Source: an uncultured Haloferula sp. (GTDB taxonomy: Bacteria; Verrucomicrobiota; Verrucomicrobiae; Verrucomicrobiales; Akkermansiaceae). From it: a DNA stretch of 18,561 nucleotides. Shown here piece after piece: positions 7,639-14,438 of this stretch (position 1 is the stretch's first letter; each line of letters opens with the position of its first letter). Made by a program: the position numbers and the translations under genes. The notes under the pieces are model-generated. The model worked only from the letters and a program-made list of their open reading frames with translations. It had not been told where the DNA came from and ran no database searches. The stretch lies in NCBI GenBank assembly GCA_946885645.1, contig CAMPGU010000046.1, forward strand, positions 1 to 18,561, given 5' to 3'.

Positions 7639-7882
7639 ATCGGTCGAATTTATGCCTTTCTTATACAGTTTTCGGGCCGTGTCTGCCCGGTCGGGAGCTT
7701 CGCGTTGACTGTTAAAGGATTGCGTCGGGAGCGCCCGAGCTTGTTTTCAAGGGCTTTGTTGCATTTCTCTGCCAGGTGCCTCCCCGACCGCGCCGATTGC
7801 ACGATTGCGGCCCCTCGAAGCTCGGCGTGGACTGTTAGCGTCGGGCCCCTTGACCGGACATGCCCGCGATCTAGGTTCGAGC
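7639..7882. promoter_or_regulatory. Divergent intergenic region with an imperfect direct repeat
   Basis: The region separates the minus-strand DUF2383 gene from the plus-strand TPR-like gene and should contain both promoters. GCGTTGACTGTTA (7702-7714) recurs as GCGTGGACTGTTA (7825-7837), 12 of 13 bases identical and 123 bases apart, each followed closely by GCGTCGGG. On the minus strand a TATAAG hexamer lies within 40 bases of the DUF2383 start, but I find no matching -35 element at normal spacing. An in-frame upstream ATG at 7805 could extend the TPR-like protein into this region. Confidence 0.4.
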
Positions 7883-8242
7883 ATGGCATTTCGCGTCGCG
7901 GAGGGATATTCGGAGCTGGGAATGTGGCCGGAGGCGTTGGAGGAACTGGAGAATTTAGCTTCGGAATTCCGCGCCATGCCCCCTGTGCTCCGGCTTGAGC
8001 TCCGCTGCTGCGTGGCTTTGGAAATCTGGGAAAGGGGTGGTTTGGCAGCACGCCAGTTGGGTGGCTTGGGGGTCATCGACCGTATGATGGCTGCGGGTTT
8101 TTACGCGACCTTGGGGCGGGACTTGCTGAAAAACGGCCGACCCGACGACGCGGAGGCCGCCCTGCGGGAGGCGATCGAAACGTGGCCCTCGTGCAAGGAC
8201 GTCGTGCTCCGTGATCCGTCGCTGGTCGCGGCAATGCTCTGA
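7883..8242 (+). CDS. Small TPR-like protein
   Basis: 119 residues from ATG at 7883. A TPR-like helical hairpin starts at once (AEGYSELGMWPEALEELENL, 6-25), followed by a Leu/Arg helix with two adjacent cysteines (RLELRCCVALEIWERGG) and a second clearer TPR unit near the C-terminus (AAGFYATLGRDLLKNGRPDDAEAALREAIETWP), matching the TPR positions G-x-x-x-x-A-x-x-x-x-x-A. An upstream in-frame ATG at 7805 would add 26 residues without TPR character, so the shorter form is preferred. Such proteins serve as protein-protein adaptors; no partner is indicated. It is cytoplasmic by sequence. A strong intrinsic terminator lies 135 bases after its stop. Confidence 0.75.
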   Translation: MAFRVAEGYSELGMWPEALEELENLASEFRAMPPVLRLELRCCVALEIWERGGLAARQLGGLGVIDRMMAAGFYATLGRDLLKNGRPDDAEAALREAIETWPSCKDVVLRDPSLVAAML

Positions 8243-8600
8243 CGGCTGCAAACGCCGTGGAACTTCTCCCCTTGCGTGCTGCAAGTTATGCCCGAGTTAT
8301 TCGGCAGGAAGAGGGTGGCTGAGTCTGGGGGGAGTCGGTCGCCCGATTATTCCGCAAACACGCTCTCGGGCGTGGGGGTCTCCGGGACGGATGTTCCGGA
8401 GGCCTTTTTTGCATAAGGGGAGAGGGCCCCGCGAGGGATAGAGCGCAAATTGCAGACTGCCCGGAAATCCATGCAGCGTGCATCACCGCTGCAAAAGCCT
8501 CCATCCGCATCGCTTGATTTCCAGTCCGGAGGGGATCGGCATGCGCCCTGCGAGATTCCGCGGATCGACCGCGATCCTGCGGCGTGAACCCGAACCCATC
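8243..8600. other. Noncoding gap of 358 bp: 3-prime leader, terminator, then yciF-like promoter region
   Basis: No gene is supported here. The left half (8243-8376) ends in the terminator at 8377-8410 and could be the 3-prime end of the TPR transcript or a separate short RNA. The right half (8411-8600) should hold the promoter and leader of the YciF-like gene. It has GCAAATTGC (8446-8454), the short palindrome ATGCA-GCG-TGCAT near 8471-8483, and GCTGCAAAAG shortly after. An in-frame upstream extension of the YciF-like gene shows no protein similarity. Confidence 0.5.
8377..8410 (+). terminator. Intrinsic (Rho-independent) terminator
   Basis: GGTCTCCGG (8377-8385) pairs with CCGGAGGCC (8396-8404) over nine positions with a single G:T wobble, around a 10-base loop, followed directly by six T residues (8405-8410). 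This is the clearest terminator in the window. It would end transcripts from the TPR-like gene, or a short RNA starting after 8242, and separates them from the yciF-like gene. Confidence 0.85.
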
Positions 8601-9104
8601 ATGATCACCAACCTCGAACAGCTCTATTTCGATCAGCTACGCGACATCTACAGCGCGGAGAAACAATTGATCGCCTCGCTTCCGGAAATGGCTGCAAACG
8701 CCTCCAATGAGGAACTGCGGGACGCCTTCAACCATCATCTCCAGGAAACCAAGGATCAGCAATCCCGCCTCAAGACGATCTGTGATCGCCACGGGATCTC
8801 GCCCGACGGCGAGGACTGCGAAGCCATGCGCGGCCTCATCAAGGAAGCGGCAAAACACGTGACCGCCACGACTCCCGGCAACGTGCGGGACGCCGTGCTG
8901 ATCGCCTCGGCCAACCGCGTCGAGCACTATGAAATCGCGGCCTACGGAGTGGCCAAGGCTTTCGCGGACTGCCTCGGCTTCGATGACGACATGGCCCTGC
9001 TCGATGAATCGATCGAAGAGGAAGGGGCAGCCGACGAAACCATCACCCGCATCGCCACCGGCGGGCTTTTCAGATCGGGGGTAAACGAAGCCGCGCTCCA
9101 TTGA
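8601..9104 (+). CDS. YciE/YciF-family ferritin-like protein (DUF892)
   Basis: 167 residues from ATG at 8601. It opens with the family signature LEQLYFDQLRDIYSAEKQLI (5-24) with E20 in the AEKQL motif, then HHLQETKDQ (46-54, E50), ANRVEHYEIAAYG (104-116, E108 and E111) and LLDESIEEEGAADE (133-146, E136, E140). These Glu/His positions fit the four-helix ferritin-like diiron arrangement of the family. Members are stress-induced cytoplasmic proteins of unproven biochemistry. It heads a plus-strand run with the MgtC-like and TIGR02587/TIGR02588 genes, separated from MgtC by 71 bases containing two hairpins. An in-frame 41-codon upstream extension is rejected because similarity starts at MITNLEQLY. 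No clear Shine-Dalgarno is seen. Confidence 0.94.
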   Translation: MITNLEQLYFDQLRDIYSAEKQLIASLPEMAANASNEELRDAFNHHLQETKDQQSRLKTICDRHGISPDGEDCEAMRGLIKEAAKHVTATTPGNVRDAVLIASANRVEHYEIAAYGVAKAFADCLGFDDDMALLDESIEEEGAADETITRIATGGLFRSGVNEAALH

Positions 9105-9124
9105 GCGGAGGCGACCGGAACAGG

Positions 9125-9170
9125 GGCCGGATCCGCTGCAAGGATCCGGCCTGACCCCGCGGTGCGCGGG
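9125..9170 (+). promoter_or_regulatory. Two tandem hairpins between the yciF-like and mgtC-like genes
   Basis: GGCCGGATCC (9125-9134) pairs perfectly with GGATCCGGCC (9142-9151) around the loop GCTGCAA. Five bases on, CCCGCG (9156-9161) pairs perfectly with CGCGGG (9165-9170) around GTG. The second stem ends five bases before the mgtC-like ATG, where a Shine-Dalgarno would normally be. There is no T-run, so these are not ordinary terminators; they could protect mRNA ends, reduce read-through or control mgtC translation. Confidence 0.6.
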
Positions 9171-9175
9171 AACCC

Positions 9176-9640
9176 ATGGACTTTGAAATCGACATCCTGA
9201 CACGCGTCCTCGTGGCGATCGCGTTGTCCGGCGTGTTGGGATGGGAGCGGGAGTGCGCGGGCAAGTCCGCCGGGGTGCGGACCCACATGCTGGTCGGCCT
9301 CGCGGCCTGCCTGTTCGTGGTACTGGGGGAGCTTTTTGTACAGCACTTCAGCAGCCGGGAGGTGGAGGATCAGATGCGGTTCGATCCGATCCGCGTGATC
9401 GAGGCCGTCATCACAGGGATCAGCTTTCTTGGCGCGGGGACGATCTTCGTCTCCCGGGGCAAGGATCGGGTGAAAGGTCTCACAACTGCCGCCTCGATCC
9501 TGGTCACCGCGGCGGTGGGAATCATGGTCAGCTTGCGATATTACCTGCTCGCCTGCGGGATCACGGCGGTGATATTCATCGTGCTGCATGTGCTCGGCTG
9601 GCTGAAGGGGAAGCTGGGCGGGACGGCACCCCTCGAATAA
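9176..9640 (+). CDS. MgtC/SapB-family inner-membrane protein (short form)
   Basis: 154 residues with four membrane segments. Family motifs are complete: GVLGWERECAGKSAGVRTHMLVGL (19-42), DPIRVIEAVITGISFLGAGTI (70-90) and VKGLTTAASILVTAAVGIMVSL (99-120). It stops soon after the last helix and lacks the cytoplasmic ACT-like C-terminal domain of Salmonella MgtC, so it is the short SapB-like type. Family members are tied to low-magnesium survival, acid tolerance and control of ATP synthase or phosphate uptake; here the role is unproven. ATG at 9176 is preceded by a hairpin and no Shine-Dalgarno. The TIGR02587-like gene begins 2 bases after its stop, so the two are almost certainly co-translated, suggesting a functional link. 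Confidence 0.93.
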   Translation: MDFEIDILTRVLVAIALSGVLGWERECAGKSAGVRTHMLVGLAACLFVVLGELFVQHFSSREVEDQMRFDPIRVIEAVITGISFLGAGTIFVSRGKDRVKGLTTAASILVTAAVGIMVSLRYYLLACGITAVIFIVLHVLGWLKGKLGGTAPLE

Positions 9641-9642
9641 GC

Positions 9643-10518
9643 GTGAAATTCAGCCATCAACGGAGCATCGGCCAATCCGCCCGCGAATACGGGCGCGGGA
9701 TCGCCGGCGGGCTGATGTTTTCCCTGCCGCTGCTCTATACCATGGAAGTGTGGTGGGCGGGCTTCGTCCTGCACCCGTGGAGGATCCTGCTGTACATGGT
9801 TTGTACATTCGGCCTGCTGTTTCTTTACAACCGCTTCGCCGGGCTGAGGCGGGATGCGACCCTGCGGGAAGTGGCCATCGATTCCATGGAGGAGATGGGA
9901 ATCGGGCTGGTACTGGCGGCGATGGTGCTGTGGCTCACCGGGCGGATCGAGGGAGCGATGCCGCTTTCGGAGATTGCCGGCAAGATCACGCTCGAGGGCA
10001 TGACCGTTGCGATCGGCGTCTCGGTGGGAACCGCTCAACTGGGAGCGGACTGCAACGGGGATGAAGGATATTCCGGTGACGGCGATGGCAACGGCACCGG
10101 GGAGCCGGGCGGGTACCTTCCCGAGGCGTCGGTGGCGCTGTGCGGTGCGGTTCTTTTTGCCGCGAATGTGGCGCCCACCGAGGAAATGATCGTCATCGCC
10201 ATGGAGAGCCACCCCGGAAAGATCCTGATGCTTGCCGTCTCCTCGCTCGCGTTGGGCTGGCTGGTCCTGCATTTCGCGGGCATCCACGGGTCCGGCAAGC
10301 ACATCCAGCGGGACACGCCGCTGCTGGTTTTCCGCGGGGTGGTCACCACCTACGCCGTGGCTTTGGCGGCCGGTGCGGGGTGCCTCTATTTTTTCGGAAG
10401 ATTCGACGGCGAGCCGTGGCGGATGGTGCTGAATCAAACCGTCGTGATCGGCTTGCCCGCGGTCCTCGGTGCCTCGGCGGGCCGCCTGCTCCTGCAAATC
10501 CGGACTCCCGGCTCTTGA
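9643..10518 (+). CDS. TIGR02587-family multispanning membrane protein
   Basis: 291 residues from a GTG at 9643. I recognise the TIGR02587 pattern: an N-terminal YGRGIAGGLMFSLPLLYTMEVWW (16-38), then about seven membrane segments, with FAANVAPTEEM (172-182) and LALGWLVLHF (202-211) as conserved landmarks. Function is unknown; family knowledge is that it occurs next to TIGR02588, as here. Unusual is a loop at about 134-157 that is very rich in Asp, Asn and Gly (D136, N138, D140, D146, D148, N150), suggestive of metal binding. Start choice: the frame is open far upstream as an artefact of the mgtC-like gene; family similarity begins before the first in-frame ATG (9715), so GTG 2 bases after the mgtC stop is preferred. 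Confidence 0.88.
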   Translation: MKFSHQRSIGQSAREYGRGIAGGLMFSLPLLYTMEVWWAGFVLHPWRILLYMVCTFGLLFLYNRFAGLRRDATLREVAIDSMEEMGIGLVLAAMVLWLTGRIEGAMPLSEIAGKITLEGMTVAIGVSVGTAQLGADCNGDEGYSGDGDGNGTGEPGGYLPEASVALCGAVLFAANVAPTEEMIVIAMESHPGKILMLAVSSLALGWLVLHFAGIHGSGKHIQRDTPLLVFRGVVTTYAVALAAGAGCLYFFGRFDGEPWRMVLNQTVVIGLPAVLGASAGRLLLQIRTPGS

Positions 10519-10525
10519 AATACTT

Positions 10526-10927
10526 ATGACAAGGCATCCCGAAACACCCCCGCCCGCAGGAAAGAATCCGTTGGAGTGGACGGTCTTCGCCGTCAGCACG
10601 CTGCTGGTTCTCGCGGTCATGGCGGTGCTCGGGATGGAAGCTCTGCGGTGGGGTGGAAAGCCGGCACACCTGGAGATCAAAAGGGGAGATATCGTGATGG
10701 AAAGGGGCCGCCTGTGCCTGCCGGTGACCGTGACCAACACCGGGGACAGCGTGGCGGTGAATGTGAACGTGACGGTCGCGGCGCGGGGGCCCGGGGGCGA
10801 AAGGAGCGTCGATCTCATCTTCGATTTCATCCCGCGGGGTGCGACCCGGGAGGGACGGGCCGCCTTTCCCGCGGATCAGGATCCGGGGCAGCTCGAAGTG
10901 CATATCTCCGGCTACGAGACGCCGTGA
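10526..10927 (+). CDS. TIGR02588-family single-anchor protein
   Basis: 133 residues from ATG at 10526, 7 bases after the TIGR02587 stop. A cytoplasmic Pro-rich N-terminus is followed by one membrane helix (about 17-38, WTVFAVSTLLVLAVMAVLGM) and an exposed beta-rich domain with VTVTNTGDSVAVNVNVTV (67-84) and LIFDFIPRGATREG (97-110), the latter a landmark of the family. Family knowledge: TIGR02588 is found as a two-gene unit with TIGR02587 and has no assigned function. The beta domain resembles an immunoglobulin-like or CARDB-like fold, which is inference. The likely orientation places the beta domain outside the cytoplasmic membrane. It ends 8 bases from the convergent FAD-oxidoreductase gene. 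Confidence 0.88.
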   Translation: MTRHPETPPPAGKNPLEWTVFAVSTLLVLAVMAVLGMEALRWGGKPAHLEIKRGDIVMERGRLCLPVTVTNTGDSVAVNVNVTVAARGPGGERSVDLIFDFIPRGATREGRAAFPADQDPGQLEVHISGYETP

Positions 10928-10935
10928 GCGTGCGG

Positions 10936-12144
10936 CTAGCGATCGAAGCGGAAGGTCCGCGCGTAGGGGTGGCGCCGCCCTTTCAGCTCGGCGCGAATGA
11001 TGTCCGCGGCAAGCAGGCCGTGGACGATGCCGTTGCCTCCCAATCCGAGGGCGAAGTAGCACAAGGGGTGCCTCCGGTAGGCCCCGATACAGGGTAGCCC
11101 GTCTTTTATTTCGCCGAAAGTTCCCGCCCACGCATAGGCGGTTTCCAAGCGCACGGTCGGGAACATCTCGCCGAAGAGCTTTTCCAACCGGCGCGTTTTC
11201 CGGCCGATGAGACGGTCGCGGGCGAGCGGATTCCGGAAAGGAAGGTCTTCTCCGCCCATGATCGCGCGCCCGTCGCTGCTTCCGCGGAGATAGAAATATG
11301 GCCGTGCGGTTTCCCAGATCAGGCAGCGCCGCCACCAGCCCGGAACCGCGGCAAGCGGCTCCGAAGCGAGAGCGAAGGAGCTCCGGAGGTTTGCTAGCCT
11401 CGCTGTATCGAAGAGCTGCCCGGTCTCGTAACCGGTTGCGACTACCAGGCGCTTTGCTCTGACGCGGGCATCCCGGTCGGTGCGAAGGACGACCCCGCGG
11501 GCATTCGTATCCACGGCGGTTACCCGCGTCCGATCAAAGATCAAGCTCCCCCTGCGCAAGGCTACCTGCAAGAGGCCGTGCGTCAGGCGGTAGGCATCCA
11601 CTTGGGCGGCTTGCGCGGAGTGAAGGGCTGCGGGTCGTTTGAATCCCAGGTGCCCGATCACGTCGGCTTGGCTCCACACCGCCACTTCGATTCCCGCCTG
11701 CCTGCGCGCTTCGGCTTCAGCCTGCAGGATCGGGACATCCTGCCGCCGGGAGGCGAGATAGACGCTGTCTTTCCGCGAGAAGTGGCAGTCCTCCAGCCCC
11801 AGACCGGTGATGCGCTCTTCCAACAGGTCGATGGCTTCGTAGGCAGCACGGTAGGCGAGGCGTGCCTGATCCTGGCCGTGCCGGGCAATCAGATCGACGA
11901 GGTGGGTATCGAGCTCGTACTGGAGCAGCGAAGTGCTGGCGCTCGTGCTTCCGGTACCGGCTTCCCGCGCGTCCAGCACGATCACCTCATGGCCGTCGGC
12001 GCTGAGTGCTTCGGCTGCGAGCGCGCCGGTGATCCCCGCCCCCAGAACCGCGATGTCGCACTTCCGGTCCGTATCCAGAGGAGGGTAGGTGGCGGGCACG
12101 CCGCTCTTCCGTTGCCAGTAGAGATCGCCGGAGCTCAGGTCCAT
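10936..12144 (-). CDS. FAD-dependent oxidoreductase of the glycine/D-amino-acid oxidase (DAO) type
   Basis: 402 residues. Near the N-terminus is a Rossmann FAD motif, IAVLGAGITGALAAEALSAD (31-50), ending with the ribose-binding acidic residue D58 in VIVLDARE. The next block, GTGSTSASTSLLQYELD (63-79), resembles that of gamma-glutamylputrescine-oxidase-like and related amine oxidases of the family. The C-terminal region carries AWAGTFGEIKDGLPCIG and the second FAD contact YFALGLGGNGIVHGLLAADII. There is no signal peptide. It probably oxidises an amine or amino acid to an imine with electron transfer to oxygen or another acceptor; the substrate cannot be read from the sequence. A small gene ends 28 bases upstream on the same strand, so the two are likely one unit. 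Confidence 0.9.
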   Translation of the reverse strand: MDLSSGDLYWQRKSGVPATYPPLDTDRKCDIAVLGAGITGALAAEALSADGHEVIVLDAREAGTGSTSASTSLLQYELDTHLVDLIARHGQDQARLAYRAAYEAIDLLEERITGLGLEDCHFSRKDSVYLASRRQDVPILQAEAEARRQAGIEVAVWSQADVIGHLGFKRPAALHSAQAAQVDAYRLTHGLLQVALRRGSLIFDRTRVTAVDTNARGVVLRTDRDARVRAKRLVVATGYETGQLFDTARLANLRSSFALASEPLAAVPGWWRRCLIWETARPYFYLRGSSDGRAIMGGEDLPFRNPLARDRLIGRKTRRLEKLFGEMFPTVRLETAYAWAGTFGEIKDGLPCIGAYRRHPLCYFALGLGGNGIVHGLLAADIIRAELKGRRHPYARTFRFDR

Positions 12145-12172
12145 GCGGGTTCAAGTGAAGGCGTGGGCCGGA

Positions 12173-12382
12173 TCATCCGAACGGAGGGATCCGTCGTCGC
12201 GGAGGAGCCGGGTCACCATCCGGTTCCTCCGGATCCACCACCACGTCCACGGAGTGGCCTCCTTCCCGGGCACGTTCTTCCAGATGGCAGCGGATGCCTT
12301 TCCGGCGTAGCTCCGTAATCTCGGCGGCGGCCTGTTCATGCGCGGCGAGCGTTTCGGGGGCGGAGACGATCCTTTCCTTCAT
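12173..12382 (-). CDS. Small hypothetical protein
   Basis: 69 residues from ATG at 12382, charged and soluble: MKERIVSAPETLAAHEQAAA at the start, then an Ala/Glu/Arg-rich helix, a GIRCHLEERAREGGHSVDV stretch with C32, H33 and H43, and a Pro/Arg-rich tail. I do not recognise a family. Support for coding: the third codon positions are mostly G or C, as in neighbouring genes, and the gene lies 28 bases ahead of the FAD-oxidoreductase gene on the same strand. The same frame stays open far upstream antisense to the GH13 gene, but that extension is a shadow; the ATG at 12382 lies in the noncoding gap. Function unknown; it may be an accessory protein to the oxidoreductase. Confidence 0.55.
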   Translation of the reverse strand: MKERIVSAPETLAAHEQAAAEITELRRKGIRCHLEERAREGGHSVDVVVDPEEPDGDPAPPRRRIPPFG

Positions 12383-12429
12383 GGCGGCGGATGATGAAAC
12401 AAAGAACCATCGCCCTGCCTTGGGGATCA

Positions 12430-12500
12430 TGCAAGGAGCAGAGCGAGATCCTTGCAAAACCGGCCGGAGGAGCGGAATGCGGGATGCATTTCGCATCCCG
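12430..12500. promoter_or_regulatory. Two inverted repeats in the divergent gap upstream of the GH13 gene
   Basis: TGCAAGGA (12430-12437) pairs perfectly with TCCTTGCA (12449-12456) around 11 bases. CGGGATGC (12480-12487) pairs perfectly with GCATCCCG (12493-12500) around ATTTC. Both lie in the 189-bp gap between the minus-strand small gene and the plus-strand GH13 gene and could be operators for either direction or leader hairpins. Neither is followed by a T-run. Confidence 0.5.
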
Positions 12501-12571
12501 GGCATGGCCGCAAAGCCCCGGACTGTAGGCCTTTCCCGGAGGTACGTCCTCTGCTGATGACGTAGCCTCTG

Positions 12572-14398
12572 ATGAAGAAGCCGTCCCCGCCGCGCAGCGG
12601 CAAACCTCCCTCCCCCCGGTGTCCTGTTCTCGGGGCGGTCCCGTTCGATGAAGGAACCCATTTCCGGGTGTGGGCTCCCCATGCCTCCGAGGTCGGCGTG
12701 GTCGGGACCTTCAACGATTGGTCGGAACCCGGGCTGGCGATGGAGCAGCAAGAGGATGGCTTCTGGAGCGCCTTTGCCGACGGCGCGAAAGAGGGGGACC
12801 ACTACAAATTCCGGATCAGGAATGGGGATCAGGTCCTGATGAAGGTGGACCCGCGTGCGCGGATGATCGACCCGGAAACGGGCAACGGGGTGATCTACCG
12901 CGATCATTTCGATTGGGAAGGAATCGAGGGGAGGGCCTCTCCCCTGAACGAACTGGTGATATACGAACTGCATGTGGGGACCTTCGGGGGGAGAAAGGAC
13001 GGCCGGCCCGGGACCTTCGCCGAAGTGGTGCGGCGCCTGCCCTACCTCAAGGATCTCGGCATCACCGCGATCGAACTCATGCCTCCCACGGAGTGCCCCG
13101 GTGAAACGTCCTGGGGCTACAATCCCAGCCATCCCTTCGCGGTGGAAGCCGCATACGGCGGTCCGGACGGCCTGAAGATGCTCATCCGCGAAGCCCACCG
13201 CCAAGGAATCGCGGTCCTGCTGGACGTCGTGTACAATCATTTCGGGCCGGCCGATCTCGATCTCTGGCGCTTCGACGGGTGGTCGGAGAACGATCTCGGC
13301 GGCATTTACTTCTACAACGATTGGCGGGCCGAAACCCCATGGGGGCACACGAGGCCGGACTACGGGCGGGAGGAGGTGAGGCAGTACCTGCGGGACAACG
13401 CGCTGATGTGGATCGAAGAATTCCGGGCGGACGGTCTGCGGCTCGATGCCGTAAGCTATATCCGCCGCTCAAAGGGGAACGAGCATCACGAGTCCGTCGA
13501 TCTGCCGGAGGGCTGGCAGGTCCTGCAATGGATCAACAAGGACTTGAAGCTGCACTCGCACCGGACCATTTCGATCGCGGAGGATCTCGGCAGCAATGCG
13601 GCCCTCACGACTTGGGTGGACGATGGCGGCGCGGGATTCGACACGCAGTGGGACGCCAGCTTCACGGCACCTGTCCGGGCGGTGCTGGAGAACCCGGAGG
13701 ACGACGCGCGTGATCCCGGTGCCATGGCTTCGGCGATCATTCCAGGCTTCCCGGGAGACGTCTTCCGGCGGGTCATTTACACGGAGTCCCACGATGAGGT
13801 GGCCAATGGCAAGCAGCGGCTCGTGTCCGAAATCGACCCCGGCAATCCCTCCAGCGTGTGGGCGCGGCGGCGGAGCCTGCAGGCGGCAGGGGTAGTGCTG
13901 ACTTCTCCCGGGGTCCCCATGATTTTCCAAGGACAGGAGTTTCTGGAGGACGGCTGGTTCGGCGGGGACGAGGTGCTGGACTGGGAAAAAGCGCGGCGTT
14001 TCCGGGGGATTCGCTTGGCCTATCGCGATCTGATCGGGCTACGGCGGAATTCGGGCGGCGTCACCCGGGGGCTGACCGGGCAGCACGTGGATGTTTTCCA
14101 CCGGGACCAGGAGAACAAGGTGCTGGCGTGGAATCGCTGGGACCGCGGCGGGCCGCGCGACAGCACCGTCGTCATCCTCAATTTATCCCACCGTTCCTAC
14201 GATTTCTATGAGCTGATCCTTCCCGCCGAGGGGGAATGGAAGGTCCGCTTCAATGCGGATTGGTCCGGCTACAGTCCCGACTTTGGCGATGCGGAGCTGA
14301 CGGCGATCGAGGCGAAACGCGAGGAGACAGGTTATCCGGCGGTGGTGGGAGGGATCCAGTTGCCACCGTACGCGATCGTCATCCTCAGCCAGGACTGA
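12572..14398 (+). CDS. GH13 alpha-glucan branching-enzyme-like protein with CBM48
   Basis: 608 residues. A Pro-rich start is followed by a CBM48-like module (about 28-110, with FRVWAPHASEVGVVGTFNDW) and a GH13 barrel. Conserved regions are all present: region I DVVYNHFG (218-225), region II GLRLDAVSYI with nucleophile D292, region III SIAEDLG with acid/base E337, and region IV TESHDEVANGK with H407 and D408. The SHDEV-x-GK form of region IV and GYNPSHPFAVEAAYG (182-196) point to a branching enzyme rather than an amylase. The VIYELHVGTF start of the barrel also resembles malto-oligosyltrehalose trehalohydrolase, the main alternative. It transfers alpha-1,4 chains to alpha-1,6 branches during glycogen synthesis, if the assignment holds. 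The next gene downstream is a GT5 synthase, supporting a glycogen role. It is cytoplasmic. Confidence 0.88.
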   Translation: MKKPSPPRSGKPPSPRCPVLGAVPFDEGTHFRVWAPHASEVGVVGTFNDWSEPGLAMEQQEDGFWSAFADGAKEGDHYKFRIRNGDQVLMKVDPRARMIDPETGNGVIYRDHFDWEGIEGRASPLNELVIYELHVGTFGGRKDGRPGTFAEVVRRLPYLKDLGITAIELMPPTECPGETSWGYNPSHPFAVEAAYGGPDGLKMLIREAHRQGIAVLLDVVYNHFGPADLDLWRFDGWSENDLGGIYFYNDWRAETPWGHTRPDYGREEVRQYLRDNALMWIEEFRADGLRLDAVSYIRRSKGNEHHESVDLPEGWQVLQWINKDLKLHSHRTISIAEDLGSNAALTTWVDDGGAGFDTQWDASFTAPVRAVLENPEDDARDPGAMASAIIPGFPGDVFRRVIYTESHDEVANGKQRLVSEIDPGNPSSVWARRRSLQAAGVVLTSPGVPMIFQGQEFLEDGWFGGDEVLDWEKARRFRGIRLAYRDLIGLRRNSGGVTRGLTGQHVDVFHRDQENKVLAWNRWDRGGPRDSTVVILNLSHRSYDFYELILPAEGEWKVRFNADWSGYSPDFGDAELTAIEAKREETGYPAVVGGIQLPPYAIVILSQD

Positions 14399-14408
14399 CG
14401 GGCGAGCG

Positions 14409-14423
14409 TTTGCAGCATGCAAA
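14409..14423. repeat. TTTGCA-GCA-TGCAAA inverted repeat just after the GH13 stop
   Basis: A perfect 6-bp inverted repeat with a 3-base centre, 10 bases after the GH13 stop codon. The right half and its flank, AGCATGCAAATC, are identical over 12 bases to the minus-strand sequence at the end of the DUF4336-like gene (5780-5791). It may be an operator for the downstream GT5 gene or part of a shared element. Confidence 0.45.
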
Positions 14424-14438
14424 TCCCCGAGGAGAAAA

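Noticed and set aside
8244..8701. GGCTGCAAACGCC present both after the TPR stop and inside the yciF-like gene
   Set aside because: One copy is coding and constrained by protein sequence; a single 13-base match in 18.5 kb of biased DNA can be chance.
9541..11335. Long antisense frames over TIGR02587, TIGR02588 and the oxidoreductase end
   Set aside because: Low-complexity Arg/His/Pro-rich translations opposite well-recognised genes.
12173..13348. 391-codon open frame antisense to the GH13 gene
   Set aside because: It lies opposite a gene with a complete set of GH13 catalytic motifs and its translation has no domain; only the last 69 codons, in the gap, are plausible as a gene.
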